From Siniperca chuatsi (Eukaryota; Chordata; Actinopteri; Centrarchiformes; Sinipercidae), in contig NC_058043.1 in NCBI RefSeq assembly GCF_020085105.1, forward strand, positions 19,073,667-19,137,666: 64,000 bases of DNA, given 5' to 3'. The notes beneath the pieces were generated by a model, which saw only the letters and a list, made by a program, of their open reading frames with translations, did not search any database and was not told the origin of the DNA. A program made the position numbers and the translations under genes. Positions 47,560-60,040 of this stretch are shown in pieces; the first letter of the stretch is position 1, and each line of letters opens with the position of its first letter.

Positions 47560-50088
47560 ATGAAGGCCCTCGGATCCAGATTCTACTTCTATGCCGGTTT
47601 CGTGGTAGGAACCTTCACACTGTACGTGTTTCTGCGGCAAGTGTGGTTTGAGAGGACTTTGTCAGCACACCAGGCAACCAGCCGTGACAAACAAGACTAC
47701 CAGGAACAGCTTGATGAAGACAGAAAGATATGGAAGAAGGAGAGGTCTGCTCTTTTCAACCTGAAGCACCCTCATCATACAGGTATGCCATATGGAAGCT
47801 ATGTGTCCAAAAGATGTTCATGTAAACCCATTTAGAGAGACATTCTTCAATATCACGTCCATAAGCAGGTTTTTGTATTATTAAGCGCAAACAAGTTCTT
47901 AACCAGATTATATCAAGTTTCAGCTTCCTTGTAATTCTGTGTACACAGTACAGCAGTGTATCTGTCCCTCTCAGACACTGCGTCTGGATTTATGGTCTGA
48001 TACTAATACAAACTCAATACTTGTAGTGTAAAGAACAACTTTCTTGTGAAATCTCACAGTAAAGTTGTTCTTTTTACCCAGTAGATTATTTCTAATCTAT
48101 ATTTGTAATATCTAAACCTCTACAAAAACTCTAACCTGCACTGTGATAACAAATGCAATGCCGTTTAATTTGTAACTATCCGATAGACTCCAATTCAAAG
48201 CTGATTTGCTTTAGATTTAGTTAAAATTTCTGTTTCACTCAGATTTCACATGATTCAAGTTTGCAAGTATGAATTTTGACTGACAGAATTTAATAAAGTC
48301 TAGATTCTCTCACTTTTTATTTCAAGTATTAAGACCCAAGCACCCCCACAAATTAGGTGACCAACTGCAGTACACAATAGGCCTTACCTAATTTGCTGTC
48401 ATGGGGAGTGCGAAACCTGTTGTATTTCAGCTATGTGCTTTCATTTTGATGTTTTTGGATCATGGCCAGGTGCAGCAAATCCCATTTAAATATCAAATGT
48501 TTGTACATGCACTTAAGTAAATGGTTTACAGTGGGCTTTCTACAATAAGCTGATTTCTTAAATGTCGTGTGAACGCGAGACCTGGTTTCTGTATTCGGCG
48601 TAGGGGATTAGAGTTTTCTCCTGGAGAACGACGATTTCTCTACCATATGTACGGGTAACCAGGTTTTTCTTCAGTTTAAAATAGATATAAGCACTGTTTA
48701 TTATGGAGAGATTACAGTGTAAAATGTGATGTTCATGTTTATATATCCTCACCAGGTGAGGATAGCCGCATGGCTGATGAACTATACAATAAGGTGCGTA
48801 TTCTTTGCTGGGTGATGACTGGACCCAACAACCTGGAGAAGAAGGCTCGGCATGTGAAGTCCACTTGGAGTCGCCACTGCAATGTTGTGGTCTTCATGAG
48901 CTCCGTGGAGGACCCCGACTTCCCCACGGTGGGCTTAGGTACAAAGGAGGGTCGGGACCAGCTGTACTGGAAAACGATCCGGGCCTTCCAATATGCCTAC
49001 GAGCATCATGTCCATGAGGTCGATTGGTTTCTCAAGGCAGATGACGACACCTACGTAATTGTAGACAACCTGCGGTGGGTTCTTGCAAACCACGCGCCGG
49101 ACGAGCCGATTTACTTTGGCCGAAGATTCAAGCCCTACACCAAGCAGGGCTACATGAGCGGGGGTGCAGGCTATGTGTTGAGCAAAGAGGCTCTGCGGCG
49201 ATTTGTAGAAGGATTTAAAAACAAACTGTGCACTCACACTACCTCTGTAGAGGACCTGGCAATGGGGCAGTGCATGGAGAAAGTTGGGGTGCTGGCAGGC
49301 GACTCCAGAGACACTGTGCACAGGGAGACATTTCACCCATTTGTCCCTGAGCAGCACCTCACTGCCAAGTTCCCCAAGAGCTTCTGGTATTGGAGCTACT
49401 GCTACTACCCCATCTCAGAGGCAAGTCCAGCAAATGTTGTGGAAGCTATTTACATTTGACATAATATTACACTGATATGAAGCAGCCTCAAAGTGGTTAA
49501 TCTTTGAACAGGTGATGTGTCCTGTTTTGTTGACTTAAGCTTGACAACGAAATGCCTGTTAAGTTTAGCTAAGTTGAGTTGTTTTTTCCTCGTCATTTTT
49601 TTGTTGTTAAACTGGCAGAGCCACAGTAACGTCAAATGCTAAACAGTAGTGACTTTTTTCAGATTGATTTGATACATTTTTACATTTAGTGAAAAGCATT
49701 TCCTGGTAGGCATGCAAATGAAGTTTGTTTTGTGCACATAGAAAATGTGACGCTTGTGATACTGTTTTTTCCTCAGGGGCCAAACTGCTGCTCGGACGTG
49801 TCGGTGTCTTTCCACTATGTAGATGCTTCACACATGTATTTATTGGAGTACTACACATATCACCTGCGTGCCTTTGGCTACAGATACCGTTACCAGCCCC
49901 CTGCTCCACTAGGCTACAATATTGGACAGTCAAACTCCCAGGATGCTGCAGAAGGAAAAAAAGAGCTGGCTTCTCAGGAGACAGGGCGAGGAGTGGGGGA
50001 TGATCTGTCCAGAACTGACAAGAAACAGGATGCAGATCCCCCTCCTGCAGCTGGTAAAGACCCTCCTGCTGCTTCAGCGGCCAAGTAA
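47560..50088 (+). CDS. c1galt1: Glycoprotein-N-acetylgalactosamine 3-beta-galactosyltransferase 1 (core 1 synthase, T-synthase), complete
   Basis: Golgi GT31 enzyme that adds beta-1,3-galactose to GalNAc-Ser/Thr, forming core 1 O-glycans (T antigen). Coding exons 47560-47782, 48756-49420 and 49777-50088 give 399 aa. Features: [20 protein letters not shown] start with a type II membrane anchor at about residues 8-28; [20 protein letters not shown]; the metal-binding KADDDTYV (DDD 170-172); [27 protein letters not shown] and SFHYVD near the end. Beyond YRYQPP is a low-complexity tail of about 50 residues. The second intron is GC-AG. The start was chosen because the 5' exon ATG is out of frame. 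Which teleost paralogue this is cannot be told. Neighbours: os9 upstream in the same direction, tac3 converging downstream. Confidence 0.95.
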
Positions 50089-50470
50089 CAGTAGGACTGT
50101 GTGGGTGTGTGAAGGGAATTGATTACTAGGTAGGAAGAATGTTGACTGTTTGTTTATTCATTCTGATCTTTGCTCATTTCTACAAAAGTAGAAAAACAGT
50201 CCACTTTGATTTGAAATGTCAAACCAGATCCATTCTCTACGGGGAAGTAGTTCTTGGCTTGCTGGAGTTGTTTGACTTGAATTAAACCCATTGTTAATTA
50301 TGGGTCACTCCCTGTTTATAGTTAAAGTTTCTGTGTCAGTTTGCCCCCGGGCTGCAATCAAATGCATTTTCATGATACAGGCAATTGTTTCGTCCATGTT
50401 TGTTACTTTTTAAACTTTGAATGCTGTGCTCGCTCCAAGAAGATTAATTTCATATGAAGAAATTCTTCTA

Positions 50471-52029
50471 CAGTGGGGCAAAAAAAGTATTTAGTCAGCC
50501 AGCAGTTGTGCAAGTTCCCCCACTTAAAGAGGAGTCCTGTAATTTTCATCATAAGTACATTTCAACTATGAGAGTCAGAATGGGGGGGGAAATCCAGAAA
50601 AATCATTGTTTAAAGAATTTATTTGCAAATCATGGTGGAAAATAAGTATTGTCAATAACAAAAGTTAATTTCAATACTTTGTTATATACCCTTTGTTGGC
50701 AATGACTTTTTCTGTAAGTCTTCACAAGGTTTTCACACACTGTTGCTGGTATTTTGGCCCATTCCTCCATGCAGATCTCCTTTAGAGCAGTGATGTTTTG
50801 GGGCTGTTGCTGGGCAGCACAGACTTTCAACTCCCTCCAAAGATTTTCTATGGGGTTGAGATCTGGAGACTGGCTAGGCCATTCCAGGACCTTGAAATGC
50901 TTCTTATGAAGCCACTCCTTCGTTGCCTGGGTGGTGTGTTTGGGATCATTGTCATGCTGAAAGACCCAGCCATGTTTCATCTTCAATGCCCTTGCTGATG
51001 GAAGGAGGTTTTCACTCAAAATCTCACGATACATGGCCCCATTCATTCTTTCCTTTACACGGATCAGTCGCCCTGGTCCCTTTGCAGAAAAACAGCCCCA
51101 AAGCATGATGTTTCCACCCCCCATGCTTCACAGTAGGTATGGTGTTCTTTGGATGCAACTCAGCATGCGTTCTCCTCCAAACACGACAAGTTGTGTTTTT
51201 ACCAAAAAGTTCTATTTGTTTCATCTGACATTCTCCCAATCCTCTTCCGGATCATCCAAATGCCCTCTAGCAAACTTCAGACGGGCTTGGACATGTACTG
51301 GCTTAAGCAGGGGGACACGTCTGGCACTGCAGGATTTGAGTCCCTGGCGGCGTAGTGTGTTACTGATGGTAGCCTTTGTTACTTTGGTTCCAGCTATCTG
51401 CAGGTCATTCACTAGGTCCCCCGTGTGGTTCTGGGATTTTTGCTCACCGTTCTTGTGATCATTTTGACCCCACAGGGTGAGATCTTGCGTAGAGATCCAG
51501 ATTGAGGGAGATTATCAGTGGTCTTGTATATCTTCCATTTTCTAATACTTGCTCCCACAGTTGATTTCTTCACACCAAGCTGCTTACCTATTGCAGATTC
51601 AGTCTTCCCAGCCTGGTGCAGGTCTACCATCTTGTTTCTGGTGTCCAGCTCTTTGGTCTTGGCCATAGTGGAGTTTAGAGTGTGATGTTGTGGACAGGTG
51701 TCTTTTATACTGATAACGAGTTCAAACAGGTGCCATTAATACAGGTGACCAGTGGAGGACAGAGGAGCTTCTTAAAGAAGAAGTTACAGGTCTGTGAGAG
51801 CCAGAAATCTTGCTTGTTTGTAGGTGACCAAATACTTATTTTACAGAGGAATTTACCAATTCATTAATTCATTAAAAATCCTACAATGTGATTTCCTGGA
51901 TTCTTTTCCCCCCATTCTGACTCTCATAGTTGAAGTGTACCTATGATGAAAATTACAGGCCTCTCTCATCTTTTTAAGTGGGAGAACTTGCACAATTGGT
52001 GGCTGACTAAATACTTTTTTGCCCCACTG
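50471..52029 (-). mobile_element. Tc1/mariner element with long inverted repeats and TA target duplication
   Basis: A 1559-base unit flanked by TA on both sides (50469-50470, 52030-52031). The ends CAGTGGGGCAAAAAAAGTAT and its reverse complement form terminal inverted repeats of roughly 180-200 bases. The repeats hold further matches (AGAGTCAGAATGGGGG, AAAATAAGTATT). The transposase lies inside on the minus strand. It sits downstream of the c1galt1 stop codon, probably in its 3' UTR. Confidence 0.95.
50630..51666 (-). pseudogene. Broken Tc1 transposase
   Basis: DD34E transposase reading from ATG 51666: [20 protein letters not shown] and a second helix-turn-helix with [11 protein letters not shown]. 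The catalytic part includes [11 protein letters not shown] (second D) and [11 protein letters not shown] (E). The frame changes near 51412, and at about 51220 a small deletion removes the WSDET first-aspartate region and introduces a stop. Another shift lies near 51110. The protein cannot be made in one piece, so the element is non-autonomous now. Confidence 0.92.
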
Positions 52030-53447
52030 TATTTGTCTCAAATAGTATTTTTTTAAGTTTCCACGAGGGATGATACCATACTGAAGACAGACTAGTCATT
52101 ATTTGTGTACTTGTAGTCTTGGTGATAATGCAGTGAATCTTGGAGGTTCTCATTAGTTTCTGTAATTGGTGTATGTTCAGTTAACAGCAAACGTTCAGGA
52201 AGCTTATCGGTTCATTTGATCTGGAGTCTGTGTTTGACTTACCCGGCGGGCTGAAGGTGTGTTTAACAACCAAACATCTTTCTTTCTTGAGTGAAACAGG
52301 GTCTACTAACCATCCTTAACAAAAGCTTACCTACCTGTTCTTCCTGAAACCGGCACTGGATGCACACACACATTTCATAGTTCCCCTCATCTTTCCCCAG
52401 TGGACCCATTAGCTTGTGCCTTGTAAATTGAGATTGTATGAGCCATCAGCTGCACACATGACTTTTCACTGTGACATTACCATGATAAGAGTGATGCTTT
52501 CAGATGGAGTATAATTTTATTGAATCCTTCCAATGTAATGAGTATAGCCTTTGGGCAAGCCAGCAGATGACTTGTTCATGACTGTTTTTTTTGAATAAGC
52601 AAGAATTTTTCAGTTTCTACAATGTTGTGTAATTACTAAATTCTGGGTGGGCCAGGCCTTTTATTTTGTAGTTAATACATTGTGTATATTTAAAGTATTC
52701 ATAACAGTTACTTTATTACTTTGTAACCAAACAAGTAATCAATTTTGTGGAAGATACAGTAATTACCAAATACAGAAAACAGCTTCAGGAATCAGGCGGC
52801 ATTCAGTGATGATTCAAACAAAACACATTTCTCATTTATGTGAAAATTGCATGCACTTTTGAGTGTTACAAGTGATTTTCGTTTTAACCACTTAAACCTT
52901 TTATTCTCCATCAAGGTTAAAACTGTATGAGGTAACTAAAGTGTATAAAATGCCTTTTTGTAAATGTTTACACTCAAGTGTTTCCTTCTGTACATGAGCA
53001 CATAGCATATTTTGTTTTTTGTTTTTGTTTTTTGTATTAAAAATGGAGTCCAATTGAAACCAAATCAGCATGTTTTACATAATGGTTTAATTTTAAATAA
53101 ATTCACTCGCTTGTTGTCAAGTGAATTAACAGTCTAGCAAAGGGCTGCCGTGCAGATTCTTACAAGCAGTGGATCAAAGTCCTGAAGGCCCAAACACTTT
53201 ATTGATAACCGCCACATTTGGTTTCTGATGCGAGATACAACACGTCAAGTCCTCGACAATCTACTCCCAACATTTAATTTGATTCAAAGGGAAAGGTGTA
53301 CAGTATTGTATTTATATTTTAAAAGTATTTATGTTGGTATTGCCATCTAAATGGAGTCGATATGCTTTGGTGTGTAAATGAGTTTGTGTGAGCACACGTG
53401 ATCAGTGTGCAGGATCGTTTTCAGTGAATGGTACTTTAATCACTATA

Positions 53448-53453
53448 AATAAA
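53448..53453 (+). terminator. c1galt1: Candidate distal poly(A) signal of c1galt1
   Basis: AATAAA within ACTATAAATAAATGC. It is the last canonical hexamer before the tac3 coding exon. Confidence 0.4.
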
Positions 53454-53460
53454 TGCATAT

Positions 53461-53466
53461 TTTATT
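53461..53466 (-). terminator. tac3: Poly(A) signal of tac3
   Basis: Reverse-strand AATAAA (plus TTTATT), 171 bases beyond the tac3 stop codon, with no competing hexamer noticed in between. Confidence 0.6.
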
Positions 53467-53636
53467 GTACATTTGTTTTACTTATTTTTTTAAATATGAT
53501 AATACATTGTTACATCAGAACATTTTCCAGTGAGAGTATAAAAGCATTCATGCGTGGTTAATATGGCATTTTCACCTCTCTGGTTAAATAACTTTGATAC
53601 ATTTTCCTCTGTGGATACAGTAGCTGTGAGGATTTA

Positions 53637-55314
53637 TCAGCGCTGTGAGAGACTGAAGGTATTACTGTGTTGAGGTTGTGGAGGTGTGACATCTCCATTA
53701 CAGAAAGCGTTGAAACCTGAATAGAGAGAACAAGGTTTGGAAAAGCTTAAGCGACAAAGGTTGTTTTTTTTCCTTTCTAACTTTAGGTCAACGTTTCTTG
53801 CCTCTGCCTCCCATGATTGATGACTCAGCCTCTCCTTGTCTGTGAATACTCCTTGGCACACGGACAAGCCATTCCTGTTGCATACAAAGATGAAGCCGGT
53901 TTTAACTTAACCTGCACTCTAGGCAATCACACCTAGGCATCATCACTACAGCATAAGCCCTATGGTACCCAGAGGGCACTGCCATTGGTAGTCTGTTAAC
54001 TAAGCACCCAGCAGGAATTACTTGCTAGCTTCAGATTTAACTCAAACTCCGTTGTCCTTGCCTTATAATCAGAATAAATGCATTATTTAATAAAAATCGG
54101 AAACACATCATACTGTGAAATAAGTGGAATTTTGTCCAGGAAACGAACCAAGCAAGCGATCAGTTAAGAAATTACATAAATTATGGTGCTATATGCGGGT
54201 TTACAAGACAGGCTCCACCCCAGTAATGGCAGCCTGTCTACTTCCGCCTACATCCTGGATTGGAACTCTAAAATGTCCTGCTTAGTACATATTTTGGTTA
54301 CAATTGAGTAATAACTACATTTAGGAGATATTTATTAAAAAAAATGGATGTTTATGTAAAAACACAAATATCAGCCAATATTGTTATCCATTTATTTCTA
54401 ACACTCAAATGTCATTATCGGTATTGGCTTTAAATGGTCAAGTACTGGTCGGGCTGTAATGTTGTGACTCACAAATCTGCACATATTGCCTAAATATATG
54501 AAGGTAACCTGAAGGGAAACTCACAAGCTTCAAGTGGGTGATCAGGTTTGTAATACTGGGAGTTTTTATTTCTGGTATTGATTTAAAAAAAAAAAGAAAG
54601 TAATATCCATATATTTGTCCTACACATAGCCACACAACACACTGTGAAATAGTGTAAAATGAATCAATAGGATATTGTATGACTTTCTGAACGAATTGCT
54701 TTTAGTACTGCCAAAGTCACTCACTTGTTCTCCGCAACATCAGAGCAGCAAGGATGGGATCCATGTCTCCTGCATGAGATGAACAGAAAATGTATTACGA
54801 TGCCATAAAGCTATAGGTGATAGGTTTGTCATTGAATTCAACTTCAAATTCTTACTTTTTCTTGACATTGCGGTGTTTCTGTGACCTGCAAAAAAAGTTA
54901 GATGAGTTCCAGTGTCAGTGAAAGTACTGCAGGATGAGGTGTTTCCTGCAAAAAAAAAAAAAAACTCACTGTTTGGTTGAGCAGCACTTCTCCTTCCCAT
55001 TAGACTCACAAAGCTGTCATAGTCGATGTCATCAAATCTCTTCAACTCTGCATCTCTACTAACACAGCACTCTGGCTTGTTAGCCTGTTGGAAAGGATTG
55101 TGCATTTCAGACTCCCACTATAAAAATGTTTTGAAAATCTGAGAGTCAGGCCAAAACTCACTTGACTTTGTAAATATCATATAAATGTAGGTAGTCTTAC
55201 CTGTGTCAGCGATTTGTAGGCGTCTTCCTTACACCAACACCTCACAGGAAGTAAGACAAGGATGACTAAAGCGGCCAGTGAAGCAAGAGTGCAACAGTTT
55301 GGAGTTCTCTCCAT
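53637..55314 (-). CDS. tac3: Tachykinin-3 precursor with neurokinin-F-like peptide and decayed neurokinin B
   Basis: Precursor of secreted neuropeptides acting on neurokinin-3-type receptors, important in control of reproduction. Coding exons in transcript order: 55201-55314, 54970-55084, 54856-54885, 54725-54769, 53637-53716; all GT-AG, frame continuous, 127 aa. The signal peptide is hydrophobic at residues about 8-24. KR at 53-54 releases FDDIDYDSFVSLM, followed by G68 (amide donor) and RR; zebrafish neurokinin F is very similar but ends FVGLM. The next slot, RKR at 85-87 then DMDPILAALML then RR, sits where neurokinin B (..FVGLM-G-KR) should be but has lost F, G and the amidation glycine. 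An acceptor (TTTCAG at 55319) precedes the ATG, so a non-coding exon lies upstream. The paralogue (tac3a or tac3b) is not settled; NKB loss suggests tac3b. Confidence 0.9.
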
Positions 55315-55320
55315 CACTCT

Positions 55321-57815
55321 GAAACGTAAATCAGTGCGTCAGATTTAAAGCAGACAAAACCTGCACATAACTCCCATCTCTGGGGTTTTAGGTGGAGAGT
55401 TTTTTGTCCAAGCTTCCATGTCTTCCTGCGGTAAAGGTGTTTTTTGATGTGCATTTTATTTCCTAGTGTCCTACACCATCTTTTTCCTCAACATGTACAA
55501 ACTGTGACCAATTTCAACTAAACATTGACACAGCAAAAGTTTTAACTATAGTCACATACTTTACATATATTGTTGCAAAAATTGTTAGATAGGGGCACAT
55601 TTTGATGGCTGTGATAGCAGAAACTAGTGGCCAGGAGTGCATCTTCCCATAGTTAACGCTCAAGTGTCACATAATCTGAGTGTTCAGATATTTTGGTGTG
55701 ACACCTGTACATTTGTTGTTTTGAGCAATTTCAAGTTTCATGCTTTTTTCATACCTTTTATAATGTTTATAATAGTTGTGCTTTGCTTCGTCTTTCCAGC
55801 TCTTCAGGTAAAAAAAAAACTACTTCAGCTCACAGATGTCTCCAGCTTGACGCAATGTAATTATCTAAGTGACAGGTTTTAAAACATTTGAACTATGAAC
55901 TTCAAAGGAAAGGGAGTGCCTCTCAATCCTTCAGTTTACTTCTATGTAAGTGAGACCTGGAATGTACAGTTAAACACAGAGAAACTCTGACTTTTTAAAG
56001 TATATTTTCTGTACATTTTACACACACACATATACAGTATATATTACATATCAAGGTCTTCAGTAAAGCATTCTGCCACTTGTGGGGAAAAAATATTGAT
56101 CAGAGTTTTAACTTTTTCAGCTACGCTCATTTGTTTGAAAGTTGCTCCTCCTACCAACTCTGCTATGAGAAAAGACATGTTTAACTCAGCTATGAGTGTA
56201 CAGTATTTAGTTGTTCAGTTTTAAAAACAATCTAATAGACATCCATTGTTTTTAAATCGCAGCCATTGTATACAGTACAAACTGACTCATATCTGAGAAT
56301 GCTCTGCAGACTGTTGGGCCATACATAAGCGATTATGATGAATAACATATTAAGTGTTTTAAAGCCTCCATTCACTCCTATTGCATCTATAACTGAATCA
56401 GTACATTAAGTACTATCAGTTTTCATGTGATTAATGTTATCCATTCAATCAGCATGACAGCCTATTCTTTACAAAAGTTCCTCTGGTTGTAATTAAATCA
56501 GTCTGACTGTCGAGAGAGTGATAACCTACGCATCACAGTGGCTAATGCAGAAAACGTGTTGTTGACTGTGGAGCACTGCGTCTATAACATTTTTAGACTC
56601 TTTTTAGTGTGTAATTTGTGGGATGCTGAAGTTTCCCCACAAATTAAGTTAAAACTTAACATGTTTTTAACTATTGGTTGTAGCCTGATGTCCAACAGTC
56701 ATACTTCAGATGACAGCAGAGACAACAGAGTTGCCTCGATTTGACTCCAGGTGTTAAGTAATCCTATAGACTGTGTTACCAATTTTGTAATAAATTCCTA
56801 GGAAGTTTCTTGGAAAAAAAATATTTGACACTAATTAGGCAATAAGTAAAATAGAAAAACTGTTGAATTTGTCACCTTCCAATTAATTAATTCCAATCAA
56901 ATGACTAAACTAAAAAAGATAGTCTTTTAGCCAATTCACAGCAGGTTAGCTGAACATGCAAAATGTGCAATTTGTCTGCAGGCATGCATAAAATTCAAAA
57001 TATATGGACAATTAAGTTTGTAAAAACAGGTGAATGATTAATACATAGTTATTTGGGTTTACATTGAGCAGTTCCTCTGGAAATCAACTGCCTAACTAAA
57101 ACTTAACTAAAGAGTCTCAGGATTTAAGTACCAAATTACATAGTTCTCTAGCGACAAGATATTTCCAAAAAATTTTAAGGAAATTACAACTAGTGGACCT
57201 GTAAAATAATAACAATAAACAATAAAATGGTCCAACATAAATCACAACATTCTCATACTGTCATGGCCACAGACACTGAAATCTCAAACAGTATATTATA
57301 AAGAAAATTGTCACTGGTTAATATTGATGCAGGCAGTAATGGATTTATAGGTATTATGAATATGAAGCTTCAACGCTCTGCAAGGCAGCTCAGTGGTGTT
57401 TTGTAGTGAAGATTGAAAACCAGCCCAGTCAATCAACCAATTCATTCATTCATCCAATAAACCATGCAAGTATTATATGACAAAAAGAAAATAGTCTGGT
57501 ACAGTATCTTTACTTCTTCTCTGAATGTCATTAGGCTATTATCACAATAATATATTGCGAAGTAATGAAAATAACAATAACAATAAAAACAATAAAAGTA
57601 TTACCTGTTAACAGTTTAGATGAAAAGATCTTGATCTGATCCTACAGCATAAAGCGGTGATCTGTTCAAAGGTTTGCTTGGTTTTAAAGGAGCTCTATGC
57701 CAACTCCAAATACGTCTTTCCACTCAGCAGCCTCTCTGTCTCAATTATTATAGTCCTTGAGCTCATTTGTAATCCAATTAGAGCTCCACCCACCACCCAA
57801 ACCCCCATCCCACCC

Positions 57816-57854
<39 letters not shown>

Positions 57855-59344
57855 GTAGCATCTTTCTCATTAGTCTTATTGAATAACTGAAAGCAATAAC
57901 ATTAGATTTTTGAATGCAATTATAATAGGCTAATATAGGAAAATAAAACAAGTAATGCATTGTTCCACTGGTGGTTATTTAATTAAATAAACATTAGAAT
58001 AAAAAAAATATTCTATGCAGTACGTATGTGACTAATTCATTATTAATTATTTCAAAAGGCCCATTCTTACTGACAGGGAAGACTGTACCGGTTGACCCAA
58101 TGAGTGGAAACCATCTCGCTCTTTACAAAGTTGCCAGTCCAGTTCACCAACAGTTCACTACTCTCAGTAGTGTTTGTGTGTGTGTGCATGTCTGTGTCCT
58201 TTACAGCACTTACAGCATTATTTTGACTAACCCTGCAGGATCTTTTCCTCAAGCAAAACTCCTAGAATAATTCTAAATGGAAAGATATAAATCATTTGAC
58301 ATTTGGTGTATGGATTTAAGAATTAATTAACTTCTTGACACTTGTTTATGCCACAAGAGGCAAAACATCACAGTTTCACACAACATGGCAACCAGTTATA
58401 ATGTATTTATATAGGATGGAAGCATTAAAGGTTCTAATATGGGCCTAGTAATCACATACATTATATATATTTTTGCTAATTATAACTGCAAACAATAAAA
58501 AAGAACTTGAACTATAGGGTGTGTGTGTGTCCCAGGAGAAATATAATGTGCCTGTGTGAATGGACTGGACTTGGAAACTGCGCACGCCCTGCAAGCGGAT
58601 ATTGCTGTTCTGTCTACACTGTCATTGACTGTTGTGTAAGAGCAGAGAACCAAATAACTCCCACGCTCTCTGAATCAGAGACCACTGAAATGACAAGCGG
58701 AAGCCTTCTGACTGACCCTTTCCTTCCACAGACAAAAAGTCTGATTACACCCACCTGGATTTTATAAGGTCCTATTTGAAATCCTTGTAACAACAACTCC
58801 TACCTACAGTACAAACCCATTCTGTGTTCATGACAGCAACTAGCATGGCAGAGATGGAATTTTTTTTAAATAGACATGTCATTTTTGAACCAAACTCTTT
58901 TTTTTGTGGCTCATTAAGTGAAACTGTTTTTGTTTTTAACCCTTAAATCTGTTCTTCCTCATTTATCATATAAACCCTCTCTCTAATTGTCATTAGAATG
59001 TGTCAGTGAGTTTTTGGCACATACACGCGAACGTACTGGGAAGAGTACAATGTGTGTACTTACTGTGCACACATTGCTTTTAAAGGATAATGAGACAGTT
59101 AATTTCAGATTGCCTGATTGGCTTAAAGATTTGAGTTTTATTAGGAAACTACATGTCAACTACAAGTGTTGTGTAGGAGTAGCCTGGAAAACTCGACTTG
59201 GCCAAGTTAGAGGTTCTGTGAATCAGAGTCAGAGATGATATTAACTTTTTTATGGCACTGCACCAGAGCAGCTTATCCTGGTTTATTGCATACAGTCTAG
59301 GGTTTATCGACTTATTGTGTAGTGCATTTTTGCAGTCTGCGTAG
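55321..59344. other. tac3 upstream region; no further coding gene seen
   Basis: It must contain the tac3 5' non-coding exon and promoter (minus strand), which I could not place. Otherwise it is AT-rich unique sequence with a CA run (57819-57850). Open frames are short and unrecognisable. Confidence 0.5.
57819..57850. repeat. (AC)n microsatellite
   Basis: A pure AC run of about 32 bases, next to a C-rich ACCCCC stretch. Confidence 0.95.
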
Positions 59345-59480
59345 TCTGCATGAATTCCTACATACAGTACTACTTTGGAAGTACTTCAACTTGAGTATTT
59401 CCATTCTTTTTACTTCACTGTGTTTTAGAGAGAAATATTTCACTTTGTACTAGATTTATCTTACAGCTGCTGTTACAAGT
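59345..59480 (-). repeat. Fragment of the AGTACT..AAGTA dispersed repeat
   Basis: ACTTCAACTTGAGTATTTCC followed by TTTTACTTCACTG and AGAGAAATATTTCACTTTGT matches the end of the family at 5385-5825 and 10592-11280. Confidence 0.5.
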
Positions 59481-59564
59481 TATGTGTTAAGTGAAAAACA
59501 TGTAATGAGCTCATAACTTTTTATGCTTTGTTACATTTAAACTCACCAGTTGGTAGCTACAACA

Positions 59565-60003
59565 TTAAAGGATTGGTTTGACATTCGGGGAAATAAACTT
59601 ATTAGTTTTCTGGCGGTGAGTTAGTTGAGAAGATCGATACCCTATACATTCTCATTCTCATTTGTCCGTTAAATATGAAGCTACAGCCAGCAGCGAGTTA
59701 GCTTAGTTTAGCACAAAGACTGGAAACAAAAGGAAACAGCTAGTCTCTGTCCAAAGGTTACAAATTCTGCCTACCAGCACCTCTAAATAATCAATAATTA
59801 ACATGTTATATCTGGATCATTTAATCCGTTCAAAAATCAAAGTGTAAAAATAACAATTTGATGTTTTACAGGGGGTTGTGTCGGACTATTCATTGGCCAG
59901 GCACAGTGACTTCTCCTCTGGTTGCCTGGCAACTGGTCCCGGCCAAGAAATAGTCCAGCACATAAACCTTCATAAAAACTACAACTTATTGTTTTTACAT
60001 TTT
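59565..60003. mobile_element. Long-inverted-repeat MITE, copy E (right end missing)
   Basis: TTAAAGGATTGGTTTGACAT at the left, then GAGTTAGTTGAGAAGATCGA, AAAGACTGGAAACA and CTGCCTACCAGCACCTCTAA as in copies A and B. The right inverted arm is absent. The RTE insertion begins about 50 bases further on. Confidence 0.8.
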
Positions 60004-60040
60004 GGTGGGGAAAAGTGGCGAAGGTGGAATATCTACTTTC

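Larger units (their letters stand above)
52032..53636. other. Convergent 3' flanks of c1galt1 and tac3
   Basis: No coding sequence. Plus-strand AATAAA hexamers are at 53096-53101 and 53448-53453; a minus-strand one is at 53461-53466. The c1galt1 3' UTR may therefore run about 3 kb across the Tc1 insertion, and the tac3 3' UTR would be about 0.17 kb. Confidence 0.5.
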
